From assembly GCF_905220565.1 (NCBI RefSeq), contig NC_059396.1, positions 20,446,034-20,510,033 of the forward strand: DNA of 64,000 bases, given 5' to 3'. Under the pieces are notes generated by a model that saw only the letters and a program-made list of their open reading frames with translations, was not told the origin of the DNA and did not search any database. The translations under genes were made by a program, and so were the position numbers. Shown one piece after another: positions 1 through 10,000 of this stretch; position 1 is the stretch's first letter; each line of letters begins with the position of its first letter. Source of the stretch: Melitaea cinxia (taxonomy: Eukaryota > Arthropoda > Insecta > Lepidoptera > Nymphalidae).

Positions 1-1
1 T

Positions 2-1282
2 AAATCTCTGCGTCCCGACGACTGGGACGAACGTGAACGCTCTCTCGCGTCCAAACTGAGCGACATGCTCAACGCCTCGATCGACGCCAAGATCGAGGCG
101 TTGAGCGACCGGCTCTTACCGGCCAAAGCGCAGCGTGTCGCTCTGGACGCGAGGAAGGACAGAGAGGCCCCAGCTTCCGAGCCGGCCGACCAGGCGGCGG
201 TCACGACGTTGACGCCGCCAGCGAATCCGGCTCCGAAGAGGGGGAAGCCAAACGGACGGGAGAGAAAGAAAAAGAAGGGTAAGACCGCGAACGCGGTCGA
301 GACTCCGGCGGCAGCGCCGAAACCTGCTGCGAAACCGGCGCCCGCGACTCCTGCCGCACGGGAGACCTGGTCTACCGTCCTCGGACGGAAGGCCGGGAAG
401 CCAGGCAAGGGTGCGGCTACGGCTGCTTCGAAAGAAGCAAAGCCGAAAAAGAAGTTGCGGGCGCCGTCTTCGGCGGCGGTTTCGATAACGCTGCAGCCGG
501 AGGCGAAGGACAGAGGCGTCACGTACGCCTCTGTAATCAAGGAGGCCCGCAGCAGGATAGACCTCGATGGTCTGGGAATCCAAACGCTCAAGATCCGAAC
601 GGGCGCGACGGGTTCCCGGATCATCGAGGTCCCTGGAGCGGAGAAAGGCGAGAAGGCCGACCTTCTCGCCTCGAAATTGCGGGAAGTCCTCGGCACGGAA
701 GACGTCAGAGTGCAGCGGCCTTCGAAGAGGGTCGAGCTGCGGGTCATGGGGCTCGACGACTCCGTCACCGCCGAGGAGGTCACCCGAGCACTGGCCGCGG
801 AGGGTGGGTGTCAGCCGGACGACGTGAAGGCTGGCTCCCTCGCCCCCAACGGCTCGCTCTGGGTGAGCTGCCCGGTGGTCGCGGCGCGAAAAGTCGCCCG
901 TGAAGGACGATTGCGCGTCGGCTGGACCACGGCGAGGGTCCGGCTGCTCGAACCGAGGCCGCTGAGGTGCTTCCGGTGCCAGGAGACGGGGCACGTCGGC
1001 GCGAAGTGCACTCGCGAAGTGGACCGCAGCGGCGCCTGCTACCGCTGTGGCGAGTCGGGCCACAGACTTCGCGAGTGCAAAGCCGAGCCGAAGTGCGCCA
1101 TATGTGCGGCGGCGGACCGGCCCGCCAACCACAAAATTGGCGACAGGAGGTGTCCCGACTACAACAAGAAAAAGGGAAAGACCAACAAGAGTGGCAGGCG
1201 CAAAGACAGGCCCGTAAAGGCTACCGTCGTCGACGCGCCGGCTGCTAAGCCAGTGGAGGATTTAATGGACGCCGATAATTAA
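2..1282 (+). CDS. SART-a ORF1 protein, C-terminal 426 residues (window-truncated)
   Basis: The reading frame is open from base 2 to TAA at 1280-1282. It matches residues 316-741 of the complete ORF1 at 20321-22546 with very few changes. The visible part holds the Lys/Ala/Pro-rich linker, the RRM-like central domain, and three C-terminal zinc knuckles: CFRC...H...C, CYRC...H...C and a third CAIC...H...C. Such ORF1 proteins bind element RNA and form the retrotransposition RNP; in SART1 the protein is also needed for import and telomere targeting. The start codon lies upstream of the window, so the ATG at 65 is only internal. The frame overlaps ORF2 by one base (TAATG). Confidence 0.9.
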   Translation, partial: KSLRPDDWDERERSLASKLSDMLNASIDAKIEALSDRLLPAKAQRVALDARKDREAPASEPADQAAVTTLTPPANPAPKRGKPNGRERKKKKGKTANAVETPAAAPKPAAKPAPATPAARETWSTVLGRKAGKPGKGAATAASKEAKPKKKLRAPSSAAVSITLQPEAKDRGVTYASVIKEARSRIDLDGLGIQTLKIRTGATGSRIIEVPGAEKGEKADLLASKLREVLGTEDVRVQRPSKRVELRVMGLDDSVTAEEVTRALAAEGGCQPDDVKAGSLAPNGSLWVSCPVVAARKVAREGRLRVGWTTARVRLLEPRPLRCFRCQETGHVGAKCTREVDRSGACYRCGESGHRLRECKAEPKCAICAAADRPANHKIGDRRCPDYNKKKGKTNKSGRRKDRPVKATVVDAPAAKPVEDLMDADN

Positions 1283-4200
1283 TGGCGTCCATTAAGTTCT
1301 TGCAGGCTAATGTGAACCGCTGTGCCAGAGCTCAAGATCTGCTGATCGAGAGCATGGCACAGTGGGGCATTAAGATTGCGATAGTGGCGGAGCCCTACGC
1401 GGTCCCCGATCGCGGCGATTGGCTGGGCGACCTGGACGGGTCGGTCGCGGTTATCGCTCCGGCCTCTGCGGGCTTCGTGGACGTCCGGAGGGGGAGCGGA
1501 TACGCACTCGGTACGATGGACGGAGTGGCCGTCATCGGCGTGTACGCTCCCCCGAGCCGGAGTCTCGCCGACTTCGAGGCAATGCTCGCGGAGATCGGGG
1601 CGTCGATCGCTCGGCGGCCGCACCGTGCCGTTCTGATCGCCGGCGACTTCAACGCCAAGTCGGTGACCTGGGGGGCTCCGGCGACTGACGCGAGGGGCGC
1701 GATCATGGAGGAATGGGCGGTGGCAACGGGCCTCACGTTGCTGAACCGGGGCACGAGGAACACCTGCGTGCGAAGGAGCGGTGGGTCCATTGTGGACGTG
1801 ACTTTCGCGTCCCGAAACCTCCACAACCGCGTCCGGGGTTGGAGAGTCTTGACCGACGTCGAGACCCTCTCCGACCACCGGTACATTCGGTTCGACGTCT
1901 CCTCGTCGCGTTCGAACGCGTCCGACTCGAGCGTTCCGATCGGCACCGGCCCGCGCTGGGTGCTGAGTCGGATGGATGCGGGGATCGCCGTGGAGGCTGC
2001 GATAGTGGAGGAATGGATCCGCCGACCTTCGGAACCGGCCCTTTCCGTCGACGAGGAAGCAGAGGGCATCCGCGAATCACTGGCGCGGATCTGCGACGCG
2101 GCGATGCCGAGGGCGAAGCCGTTCCCGCCGCGGCGGCACTTGTACTGGTGGCGTCCGGAGCTCCGCGACTTGCGCGAAGCCTGCGTGAGATCGCGCCGCC
2201 GATTCACCAACTACAGGCGGAGGCGAAGAAGGGACCAGGCCGCAGAGGACGGCCTGTACGACTCCTACCGGTCCGCCTGCAAAGCGCTGCAGGCGGGCAT
2301 TGCACGCGCTAAGGAATCGTGCTGGGACGAGTGGCTGCGAACTCTGGACAGAGACCCGTGGGGCAGGCCGTACCGGGCGGTGCGGAAGAAGCTCCGTCCG
2401 TGGGCACCCCCTCTGACCACGAGCTTGCGGCCGCAAATCTTGCAGCGCGTAGTCGAGTCCCTCTTCCCTCATAGGAACGAGTGGAGCCCACCGGCTATGG
2501 GTGTCGCGGAGCCGCGTCTCGCGGAGAGCGGGATCCCCCCTGTGACCGAGGCGGAGCTCGGTGCGGCCGTCGCGAGGCTCAAATCGAAGCGGACCGCCCC
2601 GGGCCCGGACGGCGTGCCGGGAAAGGTGCTGAGCCTCGCGACGGGTAGCATGGGTGGCAGAATTCGGGCCCTGTTCGACAGGTGCCTGGAGCAGGGCCGG
2701 TTTCCCCAGGTGTGGAAGACGGGCAGGCTCGTCCTGCTGAAGAAGGACGGACGGTCGGCCGAACAGCCTTCGGCCTATCGACCGATCGTGCTCCTCGACG
2801 AGATCAGTAAGGTGTTCGAGCGCATCCTGGCGACTCGAATTCTCGAGTCGATGAACCCGGGATTGCACGAGGCGCAGTATGGATTTCGTCGGGGGCGGTC
2901 GACCGTCGCGGCCATCGCCCACCTCAGGGACCTCGCCGAGTCGGCGGTCTCCCGGGGTGGAGTGTTGTGGGCGGTCTCGCTGGACGTGACCAACGCGTTC
3001 AACTCTCTGCCCTGGGAGACGGTGAGGGTGGCGCTGGGATACCACGGTATCCCGCGCTACTTGCGTAGGCTCATCGGAGCTTACTTTGCGGGAAGGGCAG
3101 TAGAGTTCCCGATAGGCGGTGGCGGTCTGTCGAGGCGGTCCATGTCGTGCGGCGTTCCGCAGGGTTCGGTCCTCGGACCGCTCCTGTGGAACATCGGCTA
3201 CGACTGGGTGCTCCGCGGCGCCACGTTGCCGGGAGTGTCGGTCATCTGCTACGCAGACGACACTCTCGTCACCGTTCGCGCCGGCGGGCACCGCGAGGCG
3301 GGCCGCCTCGCCACGGCCGGCGTCGCGCAAGTGGTGGCCAGAATTCGGGCTCTCGGGCTGGAGGTCGCCTTGCAGAAGACGGAGGTCCTGGCCTTTCACG
3401 GGCCGAGGGCCGCTCCTCCGCCCGGGACGTCGATAGTCGTCGGGGGTACTTCGATCGCCGTCGGGTCGACGATGAAGTACCTGGGCATCGTTCTCGACGG
3501 TCGCTGGAAGTTCGACGAACACTTCCGGCGGCTGACCCCGAAGCTTCTGGCCGCCGCCGGAGCGCTCGGGAGTCTACTGCCCAACCTAGAAGGGCCCGCC
3601 GACAAATGCAGACGCCTCTTCGTGGGCGTCGTGCGTTCGATGGCGTTGTATGGCGCTCCGATTTGGGCGGGCGCTCTCTGCGCGCGGAACGTGTCGCTGA
3701 TTCGCAGGCCGCACCGCGCTATCGCGCTGCGGGCTGCGAGGGCGTACCGCACGGTGTCCTACACCGCATCGTGTCTCCTCGCCGGCAGCCCCCCGTGGGA
3801 ACTGGAGGCCGAAGCTCTCGCGTCGGTCTTCTGGCGCGTGACGGAAGCGCGCCTGAGGGAGGAACCGCCTCGTCCGCAAGAGGTCGTGCGATGGAGGAGA
3901 GAAGCTCGCGACGGCCTCTTCCGGAAGTGGTCGGAGAATCTCGAGGACCCGAACGTAATTACGAGTCGGGGGCTGGTGGCGGCGATTCGGCCCGTTCTGC
4001 GCGGCTGGGTCGATAGGCGACACGGTGCGATGTCGTTCCACTTGGCGCAGATGCTGACCGGGCACGGCTGCTTCGGTCGCTATCTGTGCCGAGCGCTGGG
4101 GCGGGAGCCGACGTCGGAATGTCACCATTGCGACGCCGGCGCCGAGGACACGGCGGAGCACACGCGCGCGGTCTGCCCGGCGTGGTGCGAAGAGCGCGCC

Positions 4201-4434
4201 GCCCTGTCGGCGGCCATCGGAGCGGATCTCTCGCTGCCGGCCGTGGTCTCGGCCATGGTCGGCAGCGAGGAGAACTGGAGCGCCGTCTCCTCCTTCTGCA
4301 GCGCCGTGATGCTGCGGAAGGAGGCGGCGGAGCGGGAGCGGGAACGGGATCCGAACTCGCTTCCGTCTCGTCGCGGTAGACGCGGTCGGCGGCGCAGGGC
4401 CTACCTGGCCAACCTGCAGCCGCCGCCCCCGTAG
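1282..4434 (+). CDS. SART-a ORF2: telomere-repeat endonuclease and reverse transcriptase
   Basis: 1050 residues starting at the ATG that overlaps the ORF1 stop. The N-terminal AP-like endonuclease has E37 (VAEPY), D122/N124 (GDFNA) and an SDH motif near 197-199. It should nick one strand of the telomeric repeat. The RT domain has a PQGS(V)LGP block and the catalytic YADD. A CX2CX9HX4C zinc motif (CHHC...H...C) lies near the C-terminus, followed by a basic Arg/Lys tail and a proline-rich end. No RNase H motifs are seen. The frame is intact, so the copy could be active if its missing 5' part is intact. It is one residue shorter than the copy at 22546 (one Pro fewer near residue 422). Confidence 0.93.
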   Translation: MASIKFLQANVNRCARAQDLLIESMAQWGIKIAIVAEPYAVPDRGDWLGDLDGSVAVIAPASAGFVDVRRGSGYALGTMDGVAVIGVYAPPSRSLADFEAMLAEIGASIARRPHRAVLIAGDFNAKSVTWGAPATDARGAIMEEWAVATGLTLLNRGTRNTCVRRSGGSIVDVTFASRNLHNRVRGWRVLTDVETLSDHRYIRFDVSSSRSNASDSSVPIGTGPRWVLSRMDAGIAVEAAIVEEWIRRPSEPALSVDEEAEGIRESLARICDAAMPRAKPFPPRRHLYWWRPELRDLREACVRSRRRFTNYRRRRRRDQAAEDGLYDSYRSACKALQAGIARAKESCWDEWLRTLDRDPWGRPYRAVRKKLRPWAPPLTTSLRPQILQRVVESLFPHRNEWSPPAMGVAEPRLAESGIPPVTEAELGAAVARLKSKRTAPGPDGVPGKVLSLATGSMGGRIRALFDRCLEQGRFPQVWKTGRLVLLKKDGRSAEQPSAYRPIVLLDEISKVFERILATRILESMNPGLHEAQYGFRRGRSTVAAIAHLRDLAESAVSRGGVLWAVSLDVTNAFNSLPWETVRVALGYHGIPRYLRRLIGAYFAGRAVEFPIGGGGLSRRSMSCGVPQGSVLGPLLWNIGYDWVLRGATLPGVSVICYADDTLVTVRAGGHREAGRLATAGVAQVVARIRALGLEVALQKTEVLAFHGPRAAPPPGTSIVVGGTSIAVGSTMKYLGIVLDGRWKFDEHFRRLTPKLLAAAGALGSLLPNLEGPADKCRRLFVGVVRSMALYGAPIWAGALCARNVSLIRRPHRAIALRAARAYRTVSYTASCLLAGSPPWELEAEALASVFWRVTEARLREEPPRPQEVVRWRREARDGLFRKWSENLEDPNVITSRGLVAAIRPVLRGWVDRRHGAMSFHLAQMLTGHGCFGRYLCRALGREPTSECHHCDAGAEDTAEHTRAVCPAWCEERAALSAAIGADLSLPAVVSAMVGSEENWSAVSSFCSAVMLRKEAAERERERDPNSLPSRRGRRGRRRRAYLANLQPPPP

Positions 4435-4756
4435 TTTGGATCAGCGGGCGATAGGTCGGGGGATCTATCGACCGCATCGCACGATCCCGAGGAGGACGGA
4501 GAGAGGCGATCTTATGTGTTCAAGGGATCCTCTCTCGATTCGCTGTCGCTTTTGCGGCGACGACGACGGGCCCTAGTTTGGGCAGGCGCCGGCGGGATCG
4601 CGAAAGAGCTTTGTGTCCTCGCGATCTCGCCACAAGCGCATAGGGGAACACACGTGTGGTTTTTGTTCAGTAAGAGTCTGACTCCCCTCCGAGCCCCCCC
4701 AACCGGAGGGTGTCCATGAAGGATTTTCCACACGTAAAAAAAAAAAAAAAAAAAAA

Positions 4757-4825
4757 GGTTAGGTTAGGTTAGGTTAGGTTAGGTTAGGTTAGGTTAGGTT
4801 AGGTTAGGTTAGGTTAGGTTAGGTT
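4757..4825 (+). repeat. Telomeric (TTAGG)n array, about 14 units
   Basis: Perfect GGTTA units from the end of the SART poly(A), ending in GGTT where the poly(T) of a reverse-oriented TRAS copy begins. It is a remnant of chromosome-end repeat between two independent insertions. Confidence 0.98.
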
Positions 4826-5417
4826 TTTTTTTTTTTAAATAAATTGCTTTACAATTGGGGTTTTTATTTAGATGGGGTGAAAAATATAAAAAAAAAAAAA
4901 AATGAGTGTATAAGGGTAATGAGTGGTAAAGGGGACGCTCCGGCTAGTGATAATGAGATTAATTGGTAAAAAAAGAGAAAATATTTAGTGTAATATACAA
5001 ATTTAAAATAAAAGTATCATTGTAGATATAATTATGGTCGCCGTGGAGACTTGATGGAGTGAAGTCGACCGCGGAGAGGAGTTTTCTGCGATTTGATACA
5101 GTTGACCCCTCTTCCGCGGCCTAACGACACGATTGATGGATGATGATAATGATGTTGATGGGGATGGAGTGCAGCGGAGAACATGGGGCAGGCGATGGCG
5201 TAGTCCCCGGCAGCCGTGTTCTCCGCAACAATTTCATCATGCGATGATGTCACATGACGTTGGAATGAAGGTGGAGGGTGAAGACTTAAGGCTAGAGAAC
5301 AAGATGACTTATATACTAAAGTAAAAAGTAGATACAAAGCAAAGTGTGGATTACAAAAATATAAGATACAAAATAAGTCTTTAAAATCTATAATGTAAGA
5401 GGTAGTTTTTTTTTTTT

Positions 5418-5507
<90 letters not shown>

Positions 5508-5510
5508 TTT

Positions 5511-5548
<38 letters not shown>

Positions 5549-5955
5549 CCCAGTCTGGAGCGAGAGCGGGGTGTCTCACAATCACACAGGTAATGGTACA
5601 CAAGTAATTTGGTATAAGATGCTAAGACTAAAGAAAATGTATATAAAGTGGAAAATTAAAAGTTAATAAAGTATTTACAGGGCTTCATAGGCCAGTGGTA
5701 AAACTTAAGACTAATAAAAATAAAAATAGTGTGTAAAATATAATATAAGGATCTAATTACATATGTACAGAGCTTGGGCTTCATAGGCCAGCGTTGAAGT
5801 CCTTGAGGACCTTGATGATCGAATTCGACAGCCGGGCGAAGGAGTCGACGCAGGATTTGCTCTCGAGTAGGTCGACAAGGGCATAAGGCGACAGTCCGAG
5901 GTGCCCACAGAGCTGCTCGTGGTCGAATCTGTGGGCTGCAAAATTAGGGCACCTC
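4826..5955 (-). mobile_element. TRAS-a, 5'-truncated copy (3'UTR plus end of ORF2)
   Basis: Read on the - strand, this is the 3' end of the TRAS-a element seen complete at 11269-19297. It keeps the last 58 codons of ORF2, the 3'UTR and a poly(A) (T-run from 4824). The 3'UTR contains two very long internal A-tracts (T-runs at about 5407-5506 and 5516-5548), longer than in the full copy, and a conserved hairpin (5069-5119). The 5' truncation point is at 5955/5956, where the ORF2 sequence passes directly into GTTAGG repeats. 5' truncation is the usual outcome of incomplete reverse transcription. Confidence 0.9.
5781..5955 (-). pseudogene. TRAS-a ORF2 C-terminal fragment
   Basis: The frame encodes the last 58 residues of the TRAS-a ORF2 (ending NAGL) up to TGA at 5783-5781. 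It matches the intact ORF2 at 12195-15911 almost exactly. All catalytic domains are missing because the insertion is 5'-truncated. Confidence 0.9.
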
Positions 5956-6553
5956 GTTAGGTTAGGTTAGGTTAGGTTAGGTTAGGTTAGGTTAGGTTAG
6001 GTTAGGTTAGGTTAGGTTAGGTTAGGTTAGGTTAGGTTAGGTTAGGTTAGGTTAGGTTAGGTTAGGTTAGGTTAGGTTAGGTTAGGTTAGGTTAGGTTAG
6101 GTTAGGTTAGGTTAGGTTAGGTTAGGTTAGGTTAGGTTAGGTTAGGTTAGGTTAGGTTAGGTTAGGTTAGGTTAGGTTAGGTTAGGTTAGGTTAGGTTAG
6201 GTTAGGTTAGGTTAGGTTAGGTTAGGTTAGGTTAGGTTAGGTTAGGTTAGGTTAGGTTAGGTTAGGTTAGGTTAGGTTAGGTTAGGTTAGGTTAGGTTAG
6301 GTTAGGTTAGGTTAGGTTAGGTTAGGTTAGGTTAGGTTAGGTTAGGTTAGGTTAGGTTAGGTTAGGTTAGGTTAGGTTAGGTTAGGTTAGGTTAGGTTAG
6401 GTTAGGTTAGGTTAGGTTAGGTTAGGTTAGGTTAGGTTAGGTTAGGTTAGGTTAGGTTAGGTTAGGTTAGGTTAGGTTAGGTTAGGTTAGGTTAGGTTAG
6501 GTTAGGTTAGGTTAAGTTAGGTTAGGTTAGGTTAGGTTAGGTTAGGTTAGGTT

Positions 6554-6558
<5 letters not shown>
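5956..6558 (+). repeat. Telomeric (TTAGG)n array, about 121 units
   Basis: Almost perfectly homogeneous GGTTA repeats with a single variant unit (G to A at 6515). The left edge starts GTTAGG, one G short of a full unit, at the 5' junction of the truncated TRAS-a copy. The right edge is GGTT followed by the T-run of the next TRAS element. Confidence 0.98.
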
Positions 6559-6606
<48 letters not shown>

Positions 6607-7047
6607 TCTCTAGACCCCCACACATGGGTGTGAGACTGTCCCTACGCTACTCATTCATTCCAGTTCTCGCTAGTATTCCTCTCGCACTTTCATTCAGCAT
6701 ACTAGTTCTTTCTATCATTCATTCCCCATTCACACACTGGGTGGGTTCCCATCTAATCTAGTCTATTCTTACTATTCTGTATTACTTAAAACTATAAACT
6801 CATGGGGAAATGAGTGGGGTTTGCGTACAATAATTTTATTTACATTTTAGCATACTTTTCTTAATACTATTCTATCTGTTACAATGGTTTATATTTACAG
6901 ATTCTCTTATACAATTATTCTTACTTCTAATGACAATTAAAACTAATTTTACATTGGAAGCTATTCTAATTCTTATATACTATTCCTACTTACATCTTAT
7001 TTGCTTATGTTATGCTACAATATACAATTATATTCAGAAAACATAAT

Positions 7048-10000
7048 TTACTGAGTCTTATTTCTAATGTTAACGGCTTTAACTATTTTCTTGCAATACT
7101 GTAGGAACAGTTCTCTACTTGCTTTATTTTTAATGATTTCGCACAAGTTCCCTTTTATCATCTGTACGCCTATTTCACTCTCTAAACGTAGCCTCTCGTA
7201 GGCAAATGCAGGACACTCCAGGAGGACGTGGAGGACGGACTCGGAGCACCCAGGGTCGCAGACGCACGACGGACTCTCCTTACACTTGAAGCGGTACAAG
7301 TATTCGGAGAATCCGCCATGCCCCGTCAACGCTTGGGTGACAAACCAGTCCACCCCTATTTTGCTCGTTATTTTGTACGCGGCTATCGCGTCAGGGAAGA
7401 ACACCCTGGTGACACCAGCCGTTTCGCCGGCTCGATACCGCTGGTTCCATTCATCAAGCGATTGCATGCGAATGCTCCGCCTGATGAATGAAACCGGGCA
7501 GCTGTCATAGTCAAAAGCGCGTTTAGACTTCAGCGCAGCCTCCTTGGCCAGATGGTCGGCACGCTCATTGCCCTCCAGCCCTGCGTGGGCTTTGATCCAG
7601 AACAAACTAACACGTTTGTCCCGGAGCAGAGCCCTTCGCAGGTGTCCCCGCGCTTCAACGGCTAGGGGATGGGGGGCTACCGGGTTCTCCAGCGTGAGCA
7701 GTGCCGACAAGGAGTCGGAATAAATCCCGACGGATCCAGCCAAGGTGTCCGCGGCCATCCGTGCCGCCCGACATATCGCCAAGAGTTCCGCCTGGTAGAC
7801 CGTACAATAAGACGGCAAAGCAAGCTTGAGGGTTTTGGTTTCGGCGGCGCCAGCCCATACGGACAGCGCCGCGCCCACTTTGCCCTCAATCTTGCTTCCG
7901 TCCGTGAAGATATTAAAGGCGTGCTCGCTGTTTGCGGTAAACTGTTCTTGGTCCGCCAGGCGCTTGAACTCGAGGTCGATATGAGAGGCGGGGTGCGGAG
8001 ACCGCAGAGCCGAGGACATCCGCTCCACCTCTCGATCCCCTATCACCCGCTGGGGGACCCCCCGTCTCGCCTCGTACAAATTCGCGGCTTCGCGGACACG
8101 GAGGTCGAGGGGGAGTATCCCAGCGAGCAACAATGCGGAGTTCAGAGAGGTGGTTCGGTATGCCCTGCACAGCTTCTGCGCGAAGCCCCGCTGGACCACG
8201 TTCAGCTGCTTGCGAACACCGAGCTTGTCCACGGCCGGCGCCCAGACGGCAGCCGCATACAAAATCACGGGCTCAACCACCGCCCTGTAAATAGTGCGGA
8301 TTACTTCAGGATGGAGACCCCAGCTGGCCTTAGCCGCACGGGCCAGCTGGTGATAAAAGGCGAGCGCGCGCCTGCAGACGTTCGCGACGTGGGCGCTGAA
8401 GGTGAGTTTGTGATCTATGACGACCCCCAGCAGCTTGATCTCGCTCGCCAGGACAATGTCGACCCCGCCCATGTGAAGACGCGGGGTGTCATACTTCAGT
8501 TTGCGCGTCACAACCATAGCGTTTGTCTTGTGGGGCGCAAACCGAAGCTTATTAGATGCTCCCCACGCCCTCACACGTTCGAGGACGGCATTGGCCCGAC
8601 GTTCGATCTCGAGGGCCGTATCACCCTCGAACACCAACACCACATCGTCGGCGAACGCCTGCGCGTACTCGCCTTTGGCCTCCAACTCCTGAAGTAGTGG
8701 ATCCAGGAGCAGGTTCCACAATATCGGCCCGCCGATAGATCCCTGCACGCAGCCTTTCCCGGTGTCCCTCACGTGCTCCTCCCCCAGGTACCTCACTCTG
8801 GCACGTCTGTCGCTCAGGTAGCTGCCCAAGAGCCGCCTGATGTTTTCGGGGCACCTTTCCTCAGCCAACCTTACCTTTATTTTAGGCCACCAAGCGTTGT
8901 CGAAGGCGCCCTCTATATCCAACGAGATCAAAACCAGGATCTTTTTTTCTTCTAATTTATTTCTGATGAACTTAACTAGGGTATAGAGGGCGTCCTCGGT
9001 GCTCCGCTGGGGCATGAAGCCAAATTGGCGAGTACTTAGCTTGGGCAGCAGGTGGTATTTTAACCTGGCGACTAGCATTTTTTCCAATATCTTCCCAAGC
9101 ACCGGAAGGAGACCGATTGGACGATATGATTTTGGAGCTGTATAATCAGTCTTCCCGGGCTTCCGGAGAAAGATGACCGTCGCCTCCTTCCAGGGCCTAG
9201 GAAAATATCGGAGCTCGAGGCACCTGTTGAAGAGGCACAAAAAGAGGTCCGGGTCCGATTGGATTGCGTGCAGGCATATATCGGCAGTAAAACCGTCCGC
9301 ACCTGGGGCCTTCTTCGGGTCAAACGACCGACTAGCCAACTTCAGTTCTGTGTGAGTGAATAGAGGGTCAGTTTGTCCCGAAGAAGTCTCGATGTCGGTC
9401 CGCCCGGCCAAGACCCTCACCCGGCGGTGCTCTTCGGAGTCATCCTCTTCGGAGTCCTCCGGGTAGAAGGTCTCAGCCAGGAGTCGGGCCGAGCCCCTGG
9501 CATCTAACCCCATATTGTTTACCACCAGCGGTGGGTCCACGTCTCTCCTGGAGGTCCTGCCGAGGACCCTGTAAATCCCTCCCCACATAGATTCCCCATC
9601 CTGGCGTTCGCAGAAGGCGACCCAGCTGCGCGTCTGCGCGTGCCTCACCTCGGTCGCGTACCTTTCCTTCGCCTCCAGGTACTCTCCCACAACCTTGCGA
9701 CGCCTGACCGGCGCCGCGCATCTGATCCTACCTTTCCTGGTGGCCACCTCACGCTTAAGCACTGCCAACCCCTCGTTCCACCACGGCATCGCAAGGACCT
9801 CCCTATGTTTTGTTAATGGTATTGTTTTTGTGCATGTTTTTTGTATTATGTCGTTTAGTTGAGTTATTGTGGAGTCCAATTGTGCGTGTGTCTGTATGTT
9901 TTTAATTGTGTCTATTGTGAAGTGTTCTTGCGTTTTAATTTGACCCAGTTTCTCACGAAACTGGGCCCAATTCGCCTTTTTTGTGAAGTATTTTCGTGTT

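Larger units (their letters stand above)
1..4756 (+). mobile_element. SART-a telomeric non-LTR retrotransposon, 5' part outside window
   Basis: The window opens inside ORF1 of a SART-type R1-clade element. It contains the last 426 codons of ORF1, all of ORF2, a 301-nt 3'UTR (4435-4735) and a 21-nt poly(A) (4736-4756) joined directly to GGTTA repeats. Over the shared region it is nearly identical to the full copy at 19562-26024. The 3'UTR differs from the other SART-a copies by a few substitutions (for example near 4536, 4579 and 4641). The SART assignment rests on the + orientation relative to TTAGG, the UAAUG stop-start, and ORF2 having endonuclease and RT but no RNase H. Confidence 0.92.

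Noticed and set aside
2077..3522. Long open frames (several hundred codons) antisense to SART ORF2, also at 22543-24789, 47320-48843 and 55739-57169
   Set aside because: GC-rich coding sequence keeps antisense and shifted frames open. They have no domains, and the true frame carries all EN/RT motifs.
5388..5603. Open frame encoding long poly-lysine on the - strand
   Set aside because: It is only translation of T-runs (A-tracts) in the TRAS-a 3'UTR and has no protein features.
5956..6558. CRISPR-like or generic satellite reading of the GGTTA arrays
   Set aside because: Five-base tandem units without spacers; they match the insect telomere repeat exactly.
7669..8697. 342-codon + strand frame opposite TRAS-b ORF2
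   Set aside because: Shadow of the RT/RNase H coding strand; the product is low-complexity and without motifs.
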